Assembly (NCBI GenBank): GCA_018340375.1
Contig: JAFFJZ010000010.1
Coordinates: 14,570,001 to 14,634,000 of the forward strand
Length of the DNA stretch: 64,000 bases
Direction: 5' to 3'
From: Gonatopus flavifemur
Lineage: Eukaryota; Arthropoda; Insecta; Hymenoptera; Dryinidae
Made by a program: the position numbers and the translations under genes. Each line of letters starts with the position of its first letter. The first letter of the stretch is position 1. The notes below the pieces were generated by a model. It was not told the DNA's origin, did not search any database, and was given only the letters and a program-made list of their open reading frames with translations. Below, in pieces: positions 1-10,613 of this stretch.

Positions 1-311
1 AAACACCTGCAGTTGTGTTTGCTGGGAACAGACTTAATCGAAATTAGAGATCCTTGGGAATAGACTTAGTTGAAAATGGAGAAATGAAGAATGGAGTTCT
101 TGTTCTGGAGAAACTCGTTGATTTCCAGAATAATATTGTCATTTCAGGCCTTAATCAAGGGTTTCTACTTTAGGTTCCACCTCGGTAAGATCGTCATAGT
201 TGAGTCAACCTTGTCCCAATAGTGAATTTTTGCATGGGAATCCTATCGATTCATCTGTATGCTATACAATAGATTATTGAAAACATTGAAATTCATAAAA
301 TCGTTGTTACA
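1..311. other. no gene seen
   Basis: No coding region or repeat boundary is recognised here. The sequence is AT-rich and looks intergenic. Confidence 0.4.
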
Positions 312-315
312 TTGA

Positions 316-1016
316 GGGGTTACATCAGTGTAACAGCCGAGAAAAGCGTTATTTCCATGAATTTTTTTTGGTAATATAGAAAGGGGGTTATAATCACTCT
401 CAAAGTATGTTATTGAGCATATATTTAAGTACAAAAAAGTATGTTTTCGTCAAAAAATTATTCGAAATGGTAGCTCTACAGTAATTTTCCTGAGACATCT
501 CGCAAGAGACGGCACGCACCACAACTCCATCAATTTTGCATATTTTCATACGAAATTCTACACTCACCTTTAGAACAAAATTTTCCAGAGAAACACGTAT
601 GGATTTTGAAAAATATGAATTTCTGGATATTTGGCAGTTGTATGAAGTTGAAACTCATTTTTTCGACAAAAAAAACAGTAGTTATTCGTTCGTAAAAATT
701 TTCCTAATTGAAATATCGAAAATCCCGTACGCGTTTCTCTTGAAAATGTTGTTTTAAAGATGTATATAAAATTGCGTATGAAAATATGCAAAATTGATGG
801 AGTTATGGTGCGTGCAGTCTTCTGCGAGATGTCTCAGGAAAATTACTGTAGAGCCGTCTTTTTGAATTATTTTTTTATGAAAAAATTTTCTTTTGTACTG
901 AAATATATGCTCCATAACATACTTTGAGAGTTCTTTGATACCTCCTTACCATATTTCAAGAAAAAAAAATTAATCAACATAGCGTTTTGTTTCGGCTGTT
1001 ACACTGGTGTGAGCCT
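316..1016. mobile_element. foldback element with TTAA-like flanks
   Basis: The two halves are imperfect inverted copies of each other, about 340 bp per arm, centred near 665. Both arms share blocks such as CAGTGTAACAGCC and GAGATGTCTCAGGAAAATT (the latter in opposite orientations). The two small ORFs in the arms both start MHIFIRN because they are mirror copies, not genes. The right end abuts TTAA (1017-1020) and the left end abuts TTGA (312-315), suggesting an eroded TTAA target duplication. No transposase is encoded, so it is probably non-autonomous. Confidence 0.8.
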
Positions 1017-1020
1017 TTAA

Positions 1021-1799
1021 GGGTTTCGAAGGCAGAGAAGAAAGAACAATATTCAATTTATCATTCATATTACAATATTTGTAATTAAGATACATATTTT
1101 GGAATGATCTATTCATGATGTGTTCGTCCTGAAAACGTTGAAAGTGTTCAACCGATACGTTATGTGTTGTTTTAATTCGCTCAGGCTCCTATCATAATAC
1201 AATTAAAAGAATCTCCATCATTGCAAAATCTTTTTCTGGATGACCGCTCATAATACGGATTCGTTTGAACATTTTGGAAGTGTTCTGAATAGTGAGGTTT
1301 GATTTTATTATCAATACTCCATGCAAACCACGAATTTCCCCTTCTTTCCATACACGGAGTGAGAAACAACTAATTTTACTGAGTAACTTTTGCTGAAACA
1401 AAAAGTTTTTGTTGTGGCATTAATCTAGTCGTTATTGAGACAATGTTGTAAACTCCCACAAAGCACCGGATGTCCCAGCAATAGCATATGATTATTCGAA
1501 GAAGTCTCATTTGGAGGTTCTGAACGTGTTTGTAAGATTTTACAAACACGTGTTAGCATTTTTAATCTTCTGTGTTGCTTGGGATTGTCTTCTGGAATGT
1601 GTAATATTCTGGAAAACATCTCAAGAAGATTGTCAGCATGTCTGCAGGATGTCTCATGTCACGATTTTTGTTACATCCTGGAGATATTCTGAAACATCGC
1701 TGAAATCATTGAAGTAACATTCTGGGGAGACATTTTGAAATATTCCTGTGATCATTTCAGCGATATCATTTACGGAAAAAAATGTAACAATCACATATA
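1021..1799. other. intergenic sequence without a gene
   Basis: No plausible coding region. The only structure noticed is a short hairpin at about 1525-1551 (CGTGTTTGTAA, four-base loop, then its complement). The stretch ends at the TA target of the mariner that starts at 1800. Confidence 0.4.
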
Positions 1800-3081
1800 T
1801 TAGGTGTACAAATAAGTTTCCGCGGTTTGTCAAAAGATGGCCCCACCAGAAGGTTATGGAGAAATTGTCAGATGTAAAACGTAATATCCCAAGTTTAGTC
1901 ATCTGGCAACACCATAACCTTAAAGTACTAGTGATTCCGTATCAGCATCACGTAATTTTTTTCGTGCAAAAATGTCAAGTTTTATTCCGAATAAGCATCA
2001 TTTGCGGGAACTTTTGATTTACTTCTTTAATGTGAAAAAATCTGCAGCTGAGGCGCATCGATTGCTTCTAGAAGCATATGGTGAAGCTGCTTTAAGTGAG
2101 AGAAGTTGTCAGGAATGGTTTCAAAAGTTTAAGAACGGTGAGTTTGACGTTAAAGACAAAGAACGCAGTGGAAGGCCGAAAGTGTACGAAGACATGGAAT
2201 TAGAAGTACTATTGGAGGAAGATTCGTCCCAAACGCAAAAAGAACTTGCACTTACTCTACAAGTGACTCAACAAGCAATTTCACATCGTTTAAAATCGTT
2301 AGGAATGATCCAAAACAAGGAAATTGGGTTCCATATGAACTAAAGCCGAGAGACGTTGAACGCCGATTATGCATGAGTGAAATGCTGCTTGCCAGGAATA
2401 AAAAAAGAGTTTTTGCATCGTATAGTCACTGGTGACGAAAAATGGATTCACTACGATAATCCAAAGAAGAGAAAGTCATGGGTTAAGCCCGGCGAACCAT
2501 CAACATCGACAGCTAAGCCGAATATTCATGGAAAAAACTCATGCTGTGTATTTGGTGGGATCAGCTTGGTGTCGTGTATTATGAATTGCTGAAACCAAGC
2601 GAAACCATTACTGGAGCTCTCTACCGAACACAATTGATGAGATTGAGTCGGGCACTTAAGGAAAAACGCGCCCATTACTACTCCAGACACGACAAAATTA
2701 TTCTTTTACACGATAATGCTCGTCCACATGTTGCGGCGCCGGTAAAAACATACTTGGAAACACTCAACTGGGAAGTTTTACCCCACCCGCCGTATTCACC
2801 AGACTTAGCCCCTTCTGATTATCACCTGTTCCGGTCGATGGCACATGGTCTGTCTGAGCAGCGCTTCACATCATATGAAGACACCAAAAATTGGGTAGAT
2901 TTGTGGATAGCGTCAAAAGATGAAGAGTTTTTTCGACGGGGTATCCGAATGTTGCCAGAAAGATGGGGAAAAGTAGTGGCAAATGATGGAAAATACTTTG
3001 AATAAAACGTAATATACTTTTCCTTTACAATAAATTCCTAATTTTTTATAAAAAACCGCGGAAACTTATTTGTACACCTAA
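1800..3081 (+). mobile_element. mariner element, copy 1
   Basis: A 1282 bp Tc1/mariner element bounded by perfect 29 bp terminal inverted repeats starting TTAGGTGTACAAATAAG, with TA on both sides (1798-1799 and 3082-3083). It carries one transposase reading frame, broken by small deletions. It is nearly identical to the copy at 57074-62636, apart from a few substitutions and four one-base deletions, so both are young members of the same family. No other gene lies inside. Confidence 0.95.
1972..3005 (+). pseudogene. mariner transposase, frameshifted
   Basis: This is a cut-and-paste DDD transposase of the mariner family. The N-terminal helix-turn-helix region starts at MSSFIPNKHH. Downstream come TGDEKWIHYDN (first catalytic Asp), LLHDNARPH (second) and [11 protein letters not shown] (third); the last two are separated by 34 residues, the D34D spacing of mariners. 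Compared with the copy at 57246, it lacks single A or T bases in homopolymer runs near 2314, 2407, 2416 and 2537. The reading frame is therefore split into three pieces. Full length would be 345 residues, normal for mariner. It is probably inactive, although homopolymer sequencing error should be excluded. Confidence 0.93.
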
Positions 3082-3654
3082 TATTAAAAAGTTTACAAAA
3101 TGTTACTTTGGGTTGGACAAAATTTCTTCAGAGTTTACTTCTACAAATGTTGAATGAGCTTGGCCAGAATCACTTTGAGTGGAAGACAACCTGCTTCGAA
3201 GTCGATTATTAGTAAGTTCTCCCAGTGGGGAGTGAATCTGGGTCCTATGAGTGAGAGTCAAGGCTTCCATGACATCAGCGAATTTCCACAATGATGACAC
3301 CACTCTCAAAGTATCATTTATTGTAATCATCGTGATGGGAGTTTGAACAATTCATTTCCGTGAAATATAGCTCAATCGATTCAGAATCTTCTGACACAAA
3401 AAATGAGTAGGTCATGGGAGAGAGGTTTTTTCGACCTCGAGTTTTAAATTTCACAAAGTGCTGAATAAGATCGATGAAAGAACTTCGAAAATTTGTTGCT
3501 GTAGCTACATCCTAGGATATAGACTATCCGATTAAAAATCTTTCAAAATGAAGAATGAGTAGCACTTGAGAGGAACGTTTTTTGAAAAGTGTAACTCCAA
3601 AATTTATTCACCTAGAAATATTACTGAGACATTGGGTGTTCTGTGAGCTATGCT
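3082..3654. other. intergenic sequence without a gene
   Basis: No coding region or repeat boundary could be supported in this stretch between mariner copy 1 and the repeat that hosts mariner 2. Confidence 0.35.
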
Positions 3655-3840
3655 AGCGATTTTTGAACGGATTCGTGTGGCAAAATTTGTTAGCTATTCT
3701 GTATATATAACTGTATATATAATTGTAATAATACTGAAGAATTTGCTGTATTAGTTAATCATGTTGTTCTCTCAACAATGCAGTTGGTTTTGGCAGCAAA
3801 TTTTCAGTTAGGTCTGCAAAAAGATTTGCTATTCTATGTA

Positions 3841-5106
3841 TTAGGTGTGCAAGTTGAAACTCGGCTTTAAGTTGGTTGGATGAAACAAAATATTTGAACG
3901 CATCCAATTCGTCCGCCATTTTGGATGTATGTAGCGTGGACATTGCAGTTGTCACATCAGTCACTTTCAAGTAGTAATTTCCTGTGTATCAATTTTATGA
4001 GATGGATTTCGATAAGCAACATTTACGACATTGTATTCTATTCTGTTTTCAAATGAATAAAAATGCTGCTCAAGCTATGGAATTGATTAATACGACACTG
4101 GCTCAACATTCTGTGAGTCATTCAACAGTGAAAAAGTGGTTTACGAGATTTCGTAATGGAAATTCCAGTCTTGAGGACGATCCACGTCCAGAGGCAATCA
4201 AAAAATTTGAGGATGAAGAACTTGAAGTTTTACTGAATGAAAATCCATGTCAAACTCAAGAAGAGCTTGCAGAACAGTTAGGAGGTACTCGTCAAGCAAT
4301 CCCACTTCGATTGCATGCATTGGGAAGAATACAAAAGGAAGGAAAATGGGTTCCTCATGAACTGACGGAAGAAAATAAAAGACAAAGAGTTGCAGTTTGC
4401 ATGAATTTGCTTTCTCGGTTCAAGAAGAAGAATTTTCTGCATAAAATCATTACGAGTGATGAAAAATGGATTTTGTACGACAATCCTAAACGTAGAAAAG
4501 CATGGGTTGATCCGGGCCAGCCATCTACATCAGTTGAAAAACCGAATATTCATGCAAAGAAAGTTTTACTCTGTGTCTGGTGGGGTTGGAAAGGAATCAT
4601 TTACTACGAGCTTCTCGGACCTGGCCAAACTATTATAGCTGAGCGTTACCGGGCCCAGCTGATCAAAGTAAGTGATGCGATGGAGGAAAAAAGACCATTT
4701 ACGGGGCAAGAAACGTGAAAAGTGATGCTGCTGCATGATAATGCACGTCCACATACAGCAAAACCAACCCAGGAACTCATCTTCAATTTAGGCTGGGAAA
4801 TTGTACCTCATGCGGCATATTCACCAGACTTAGCTCCTTCTGATTATCACTTATTTAGATCAATGTCGTCATATTTGAAGGAGCAGCACTTCATGAATAT
4901 CGAAAATGTCCGGAAATGGCTGGATAACTATTTTGTTCCAAAACCGCCAAGTTTCTCTCATGAAGGCATTTATCTACTACCCGATAAATGGCAAAAGACT
5001 GTAGATAATAACGGCAAATATTTTAATTGATAATTCTTGAAAGAAGTATTTTTTTAATAAAATTGAATTTGACAAAAAAGAGCCAAGTTTCAACTTGGAC
5101 ACCTAA
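3841..5106 (+). mobile_element. mariner element, second family
   Basis: A 1266 bp mariner with terminal inverted repeats of about 26 bp (TTAGGTGTGCAAGTTGAAAC at the left, two mismatches at the right) and TA on both sides (3839-3840, 5107-5108). It encodes one transposase with a single in-frame stop. Its ends and protein differ clearly from copies 1 and 3, so it is a separate family of the same superfamily. It sits inside an older interspersed repeat. Confidence 0.95.
4002..5030 (+). pseudogene. mariner transposase with one premature stop
   Basis: A 342-residue mariner transposase frame starting at [10 protein letters not shown] (an in-frame ATG at 3984 is also possible). Motifs in order are the N-terminal helix-turn-helix region, [11 protein letters not shown] (first catalytic Asp), LLHDNARPH (second) and [11 protein letters not shown] (third), with D34D spacing. 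The frame is open except for one TGA at 4716-4718, about residue 239, just before the second catalytic motif; the same frame then continues to the natural stop. The lesion is a single nonsense change, consistent with a fairly young dead copy. It would give a protein lacking two of three catalytic residues unless read through. Confidence 0.92.
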
Positions 5107-5160
5107 TATAATACCTCGATTTACTGCATCAGCAAATTAGTTTCCTCCTTGTACCAATTT

Positions 5161-8100
5161 TTGCAACATATTCAGTTTTTCTCTCTTACAAATCTATTTC
5201 CGTATACTTTCACGGGAAATGACATTCTTTTGTCGCAGATAAATACATTGGAATGACAATCCAATACTCTAGTTTGAAGGAAACTTTAGCATTATTCTCG
5301 CGAGCAGTAGATACCGTTAGAGATATTAACAGTTTCAACTTTTATTCGATATTACACGAGTTCTGTCTGAGAACGAAAGACTGTAGCCTGCGATTATGAT
5401 GGTCTCCTGTGGAATCATTAATATAATTGCATGATCGAATGTGGTTGAATACCTCTCTTACTTTGCTATTTATTCATATACTTACTTTCTTACCGCAGTG
5501 CTAGGAATTGAAGATTGCTACTTTCACGATGGTCTACCATTCTTCTCTCAAGCGACAAAAACGTTTATTTAAATGCCATGTGAAAAATTGTACAGAAATG
5601 TTTTTATCGGTGAATGTTGAATTTCTCCCACTGAAATCGCCTGTCAGAACCAGGCAAAAAATAGTCATCGGACTTTGAACGCGTGGTCATTTAGCATACA
5701 CTGTAACAAAATTGGAAGTTCCCTGGGTCTTGGTACTGAAAAATCCTTGTACATTCATTTTTCCGTGCAATTACTGAAATCTCACCGATTTGGTACTTCA
5801 AAATTTCAATTTATGCAGTAAAATTTCAATGAATGTGCTGAAATACTTCTTCAAATGTACTTGAATTTTGAGTTCGATCTACTGGTTAATGCCTTGCAGT
5901 AGAATACTGAAATTTTAGAACAAAAATTGTTTATAGTGTGATTGTATATCGGCTAGTTATTAGATAATTTCGCTGTTGGTTTACCGTGTCAATCAATGAC
6001 AGAGCATACTTGAGCCAGTGGCAAAAAGGCATCCGGCAGGTGTTTAACAGGAATCATCCGCCGACTGATTATCCACCTTGTTTCCCCAGGAAAAATCAAT
6101 TTAAATCTAAAAAATAGAAAAATCCAAGTTGACTTACTCTCTAAATTGAAAGGAGTAAAATGTTCACACCTCCATATCTACAGAGTGGATCTATTTAGAT
6201 ATGTAGAGATCTAATTAATTTTTCCCAAAATTATTCAATTTTTAACAACTATATAAAAGTGGAGGAAATATGCAATTAATGCACACAAATTGCGATTAAT
6301 CAACGTCAAATGTTTATTGATTCAAATTTACATAGATCTAAATAGATCTACCTTTTTCATTTTTTAAAACCAGCAAGGTTCTAATTAGATCTACGTAGAC
6401 CTAAATGAGTTTTCCCCAGGTTTTTATTCATTCTTGTTCTCATTTTATTATGGTATTTTCGTAAGCATTTGAGGTGAAGATTCGCCATTCAGTCATTTTT
6501 GTGGAAGTTTTGAAATTTTCCCCACTTTCTTAATGATTCTATAAAATTTCCTAAACAGGAAGCATCGGAGCGATTCTGTTGGATATTCCTAGAAGTTATT
6601 GGTGTTCTCTTAGGATTCCAAAACACAAAACTTATAATCCAGCATCTTCCAGTATTTCCATGTTCATAAGAAAAAGTACCTATTATTCTTCCCTCTCAAA
6701 ATAGACTCGTAAAACCCTTCTATAGAGTTGAGAAAACTAAAAGAATGATTCCCCATTTTTCGAAAATCGCATCCCCAGCATTTAGAACTGTAACCAGTTC
6801 AAATTATTTGAATGAATCATCATTTAATTTTCCAGTTATTCTATTTGAAAAAATCTCAGATTAAATAAATTCAGTAAAGTAACTGAGATTTTACAATATT
6901 TTCCAAATTCAGCCAACCACTGATACCTTTGGTACCAATTATTGAATATCAGTGGCACTCGGTAAATCTAATAATGCACCGAAAGTAGGATTGAGTGGGA
7001 TAAATGCATCGCATAAATCGATTCCCATGATCCCATTCTTCTCAAAGCGTGGATATTGCAATTTTGTTCACATTAACATTATAATATCTCAACGTAGACC
7101 TATAATCATCAATTAATTAATCCAGAAAATAAACAAATGTCGAGTGTGTAGTGGTGAATAATACAGAGTAAACAGTCCTAAATTTGGAATTAATAGACCC
7201 TTTATAAGATTCAAAATAACACACTTCGCGATACGGTACACTGCACACATAATAAAACTAATGACGAGCATGCGAAGGAAAACAATCATCACGCCAAGCG
7301 TGGTGAATAATTTCTCTATAATTTCCTAGTGCCGCAGTGCGTGCACCATATCAATTTCCGGATTCTAAGAACATAATTGTGAAAAAACTGTTCCATAAAA
7401 TAAATAACAGTTACGGAGTCAAGTTCCATAGCAAATTTAGATAAATAGTGTGTTCAGAAACAGTTGACACTTGGTGCATCAAATTGTTAGTCGTGGATCT
7501 ACAGAATATTGTATAGACTGTTTGTTAACAACTCAATTTGAATTCTCATGTTCATTCATAGTACAAGAAATTTTGTTGATACAGACTTAATCATGCATCA
7601 TGATATTCTGCTGACCGATTCAAATCGAGATGCAATATGACTACTGAAGCAAGGAGGCTGCAATTGTAAAATGATAACATCATTTCAGGGTGTAGTCATT
7701 CTTTTTCCTAACATAGAAACAGTAAGCACTGATGGTCGCAGTTTAGATTGAATTAAATAATTATTGTTGCTAATACTCGAGTCTATTACATCCGATTTAT
7801 TGTATATTGAATCAAGAATAAATATAAATTGATTAAATTCATCAACTATCGATATTCGTACAGTATTTTTCTAGGGAGAAAAAAATTAACAATTTTTCTG
7901 GCCTCTAGCCACTTCATGGTCAATCGGATCATTCAAAAATTGTCCCCCAAACAACAAAGACGAAAAGAGTACATGAGGCTGAAACTAGCAATCGATTGTT
8001 GTAACTTTTGATTAAACATTATTAAAGATTTATTCTCATCAGAAACCGATGATAGATCATTCGAATAAATATTTCAGGTGCTTGATTGAATCCTTGATAA

Positions 8101-8799
8101 AAGTTCTGTGTGAAAAGTTATGGCAATTGGTTGCTAGGTTTACAGCTGCCAAGTTCAGCTTTATGAAGAATACGTGGTGTCCAAATTTAGGTTGATTCGG
8201 CTACTCGAAATACGTATATCAGATATTCCAGAATTCGCATCCCTACTGGAAAGTGCACTTTGATAAGTGCACTGTAAAAAACGATTGTGAAATTTCCCTC
8301 TCAAAAAATGGTGACAGCAAAGTTCCTCCATAGATGGAGAATTTTTCACAATAATTTGGTCAACTTTTCCTTCAATTGTAGAGGATTCAACATTCAAAGA
8401 ACAAAATAATTCCTCAAAGTGGTGAGAAATTCCCTCATTCTGATGGAAAAACAATTCCCCCACGATAAGGGAACGAAATCCACCAACAGTTTGGAGAAAA
8501 AATTCCCACATTTTTCACAGTTTGTTGATACATTCTTATAAATTACTAGACAAAAACGTATCAAATTCTCACAGGAAATTTTTATTTTATACGTCTGTTT
8601 CAGATTTTCCACAATGGCTCATAGAATCCGATAAAATCCAATTTCGCGCTCATTAATTCTCATAGCGGTATTATAAAATCTTATAAATCCCAGAACGAAT
8701 GCTCATATAAGATCTCACAAAGTTCTACAGATTATACGTACCAGTTTTTATCTGTGGGGATTTCTGTGGCATATTCTGCCATCAAAATGAAACAATTAT
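5161..8799. other. long intergenic stretch, no gene recognised
   Basis: No convincing coding region. Around 5645-5700 the sequence resembles half of the hairpin element at 33175-33442. Around 6170-6420 there are several AGATCT/TAGATCTA motifs like those in the hairpin at 41003-41231. The rest is AT-rich and gives no recognisable feature. Confidence 0.4.
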
Positions 8800-9640
8800 T
8801 TTGAAGGCTCAGTTTTTGAGACATGAGCATTTCGAATTCTTTCTTTCAAATCCAAATCATTCAAAAGCATTGTGTGCTACATACTTGAACTCGCCACCAT
8901 TTGCTAAGTTGGAAAACAGCGGATTTCTGGAGGAAAAATTCCAGCCAGCACAAATGATCAATTTGAATTTATTTCCCAAAGATCTCTTGAATAGTCCCAG
9001 TGATGCGACCAATAATGAATTCGATAAGAATTCAATTGATTCAAAATGAAATCGTATCGAATGCCCAGACAACTCCTTTAGGAAATGTCAATATGTCTTT
9101 TTTCTGAGCATTAAGTTGTTCATTAAGAGTTCATTTTGAATTCAAAATATTCCTAATGAATACATATTGATTAGCATAACGGGAGCTCTTTGCTGGAACT
9201 CCTGTGCTGTATGGGACTGAAGTATCCCATCATTTTTCAATTCGAAGTTACAGCGATTTGAAATTTTTCAGCTCCCTGATGAAAAAAATCCATTAAATCC
9301 CATTAGTGAATTGGAACATTGAACAGGATCGAATAGGAAGTAACAGGAATCCCATTGAATCTGATTCAATGTTCTGGTTCACTGATGGGATTTGATGAAT
9401 TTTTTATATCAGGACATCCAGCGAACCAGCATTTAGCAACTTCAAATTATTATAGTTCCGAAACAAACAATGATAGGACGGTTCGATTTTTTGCAGAGAT
9501 TTCCAACTTAGTGCGTGACGCCCAGCTCAAGTATGCAGCATACAATGCTCTTCAGTGATTTGGATTTGAGAAAAATCAAAAGATGGCTCATACCTCAAAA
9601 ACTAGGTCTCCAAAAAATTTCTCCAAACAAGAAGTTATTG
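8800..9640. repeat. degraded copy of the ACAGGGTGTCCC foldback family
   Basis: Blocks at 8800-8950 and 9240-9640 match, in order and orientation, the interior of the foldback at 53878-54452. Examples are GTGCTACATACTTGA, TTGCTAAGTTGGAAAAC, ATAGTTCCG and ATGATTTGGATTTGA-like segments. The termini are eroded and the middle is interrupted by another repeat at about 8993-9219. No gene is present. Confidence 0.6.
8993..9219. repeat. interspersed repeat, copy A
   Basis: It shares GAGTTCATTTTGAATTC, AATGAATTC and the right end GGAACT..CTGTGCTGTATGGG with copies at 9838-10042 and 12973-13341. It lies inside a degraded foldback, so it inserted later. It is non-coding and its ends are approximate. Confidence 0.55.
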
Positions 9641-9670
9641 CCGTAAAAACCTTCTGAAAGAACTTCTTGA

Positions 9671-9834
9671 ACACGGAGAGAAAAGTATTGCTGGCATAAC
9701 AAGCAGGTATTTTTCTGCTGACATAAACAAATTTGTCAAGAGAGCTAACGTCTTAGCTGCTGTAGTGAATATTTTTGCAAGGACAACAAATTTCTTTCTA
9801 TGCGCTATAGTAACAAACCATTTCTTCTCCGTGA
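9671..9834. repeat. short inverted-repeat element, ACACGGAGA ends
   Basis: It starts ACACGGAGAGAAAA and ends TTTCTTCTCCGTG, so its termini are inverted. The body (AACAAGCAGGTATT, CTGCTGTAGTGAATATT, GCGCTATAGTAACA) recurs in reverse orientation at 14023-14252. It is a MITE-like, non-coding element. Confidence 0.65.
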
Positions 9835-9837
9835 ACA

Positions 9838-10042
9838 GTCCCCGTTATGACAGTCAAAATGAATTCAATATTCATACATGTTGCATGCCTGAATAGTTCT
9901 TTATGAATTCGTGATATGAATTCTTTCTGAAGGTTAAGTTATTCATCAAGAGTTCATTTTGAATTCAAACTATTCATAATGAATTCATGTTTACTGTTAG
10001 AACGGGATCTCTTTGCGGGGACTTTTGTGCTGTATGGGCGGT
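9838..10042. repeat. interspersed repeat, copy B
   Basis: Same family as 8993-9219 and 12973-13341. It holds GTCCCCGTTATGACAG near the left, GAGTTCATTTTGAATTC in the middle and CTTTTGTGCTGTATGGG at the right end. Non-coding. Confidence 0.6.
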
Positions 10043-10570
10043 CATTATGAGGGCCCGATTACTGTTCAGTTATTGAGGAGAGTTAGACAATTGGCAGCCA
10101 TAATCCGTCTATTGGAACTAAACGAAACACCGCCAGCATTGATTTCTGAAAACTGATAAAATACTGACCAACACTATGAAAAAAATTTGTTGAATTCCAA
10201 ACAAAAATGCTTGGAAATTTACAAACTTGGTTTGGAAAAATAAGTTCCGAATATTTTTTGTAAATTGCTGAACAAAAGTTTGTGAATTCTCAAAAATCTT
10301 CGTGAAATCACAAAATTTTTTGAATGTTTACAAACTTTTGTTTGGTAATTTACAAAAAAAGTTTGTGTTAAAAACTGCCAAACTTCTTTGGCAGTTTAGG
10401 AAGTATATTTTTTACAGTGAAAATTCAGTGTATTTTCTGCCCATGAAAACTGAAACAAGCAATTGAGAGTTACATTACTGTTCAAAAATCAGTCATCATC
10501 ACCACAGTCAATTCCTGAGTGAATCCCACAAAGAATGACTCGTTTCTGGGTAATGATTATTATAAAAAGT
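10043..10570. other. AT-rich sequence without a gene
   Basis: No coding region. Between about 10190 and 10420 short motifs of the AAACTTTTGTTTG type recur in both orientations, suggesting a decayed hairpin element, but I could not fix its ends. Confidence 0.35.
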
Positions 10571-10613
10571 CTACACTGAGAGAAAAAATTTCCGAGGAGA
10601 ATAAAATATTTAA

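Larger units (their letters stand above)
3655..5160. repeat. interspersed repeat split by mariner 2
   Basis: The sequence on both sides of mariner 2 matches the uninterrupted repeat at about 28615-28770. Shared blocks include GCAAATTTTCAG (left of the mariner), GATTTGCTAT and AATACCTCGATTT (right of it), and both copies end in a TTTCCTCC block. The mariner entered at a TA in this repeat. It belongs to a group in which short GCTGTGACAGCAAA-like stretches recur; no protein is encoded. Confidence 0.6.

Noticed and set aside
536..791. Two opposing ORFs both starting MHIFIRN
   Set aside because: They are mirror copies produced by the inverted arms of the foldback at 316-1016, with no domain.
8161..8511. 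116-codon minus-strand ORF
   Set aside because: No recognisable domain, low-complexity composition and no supporting signals.
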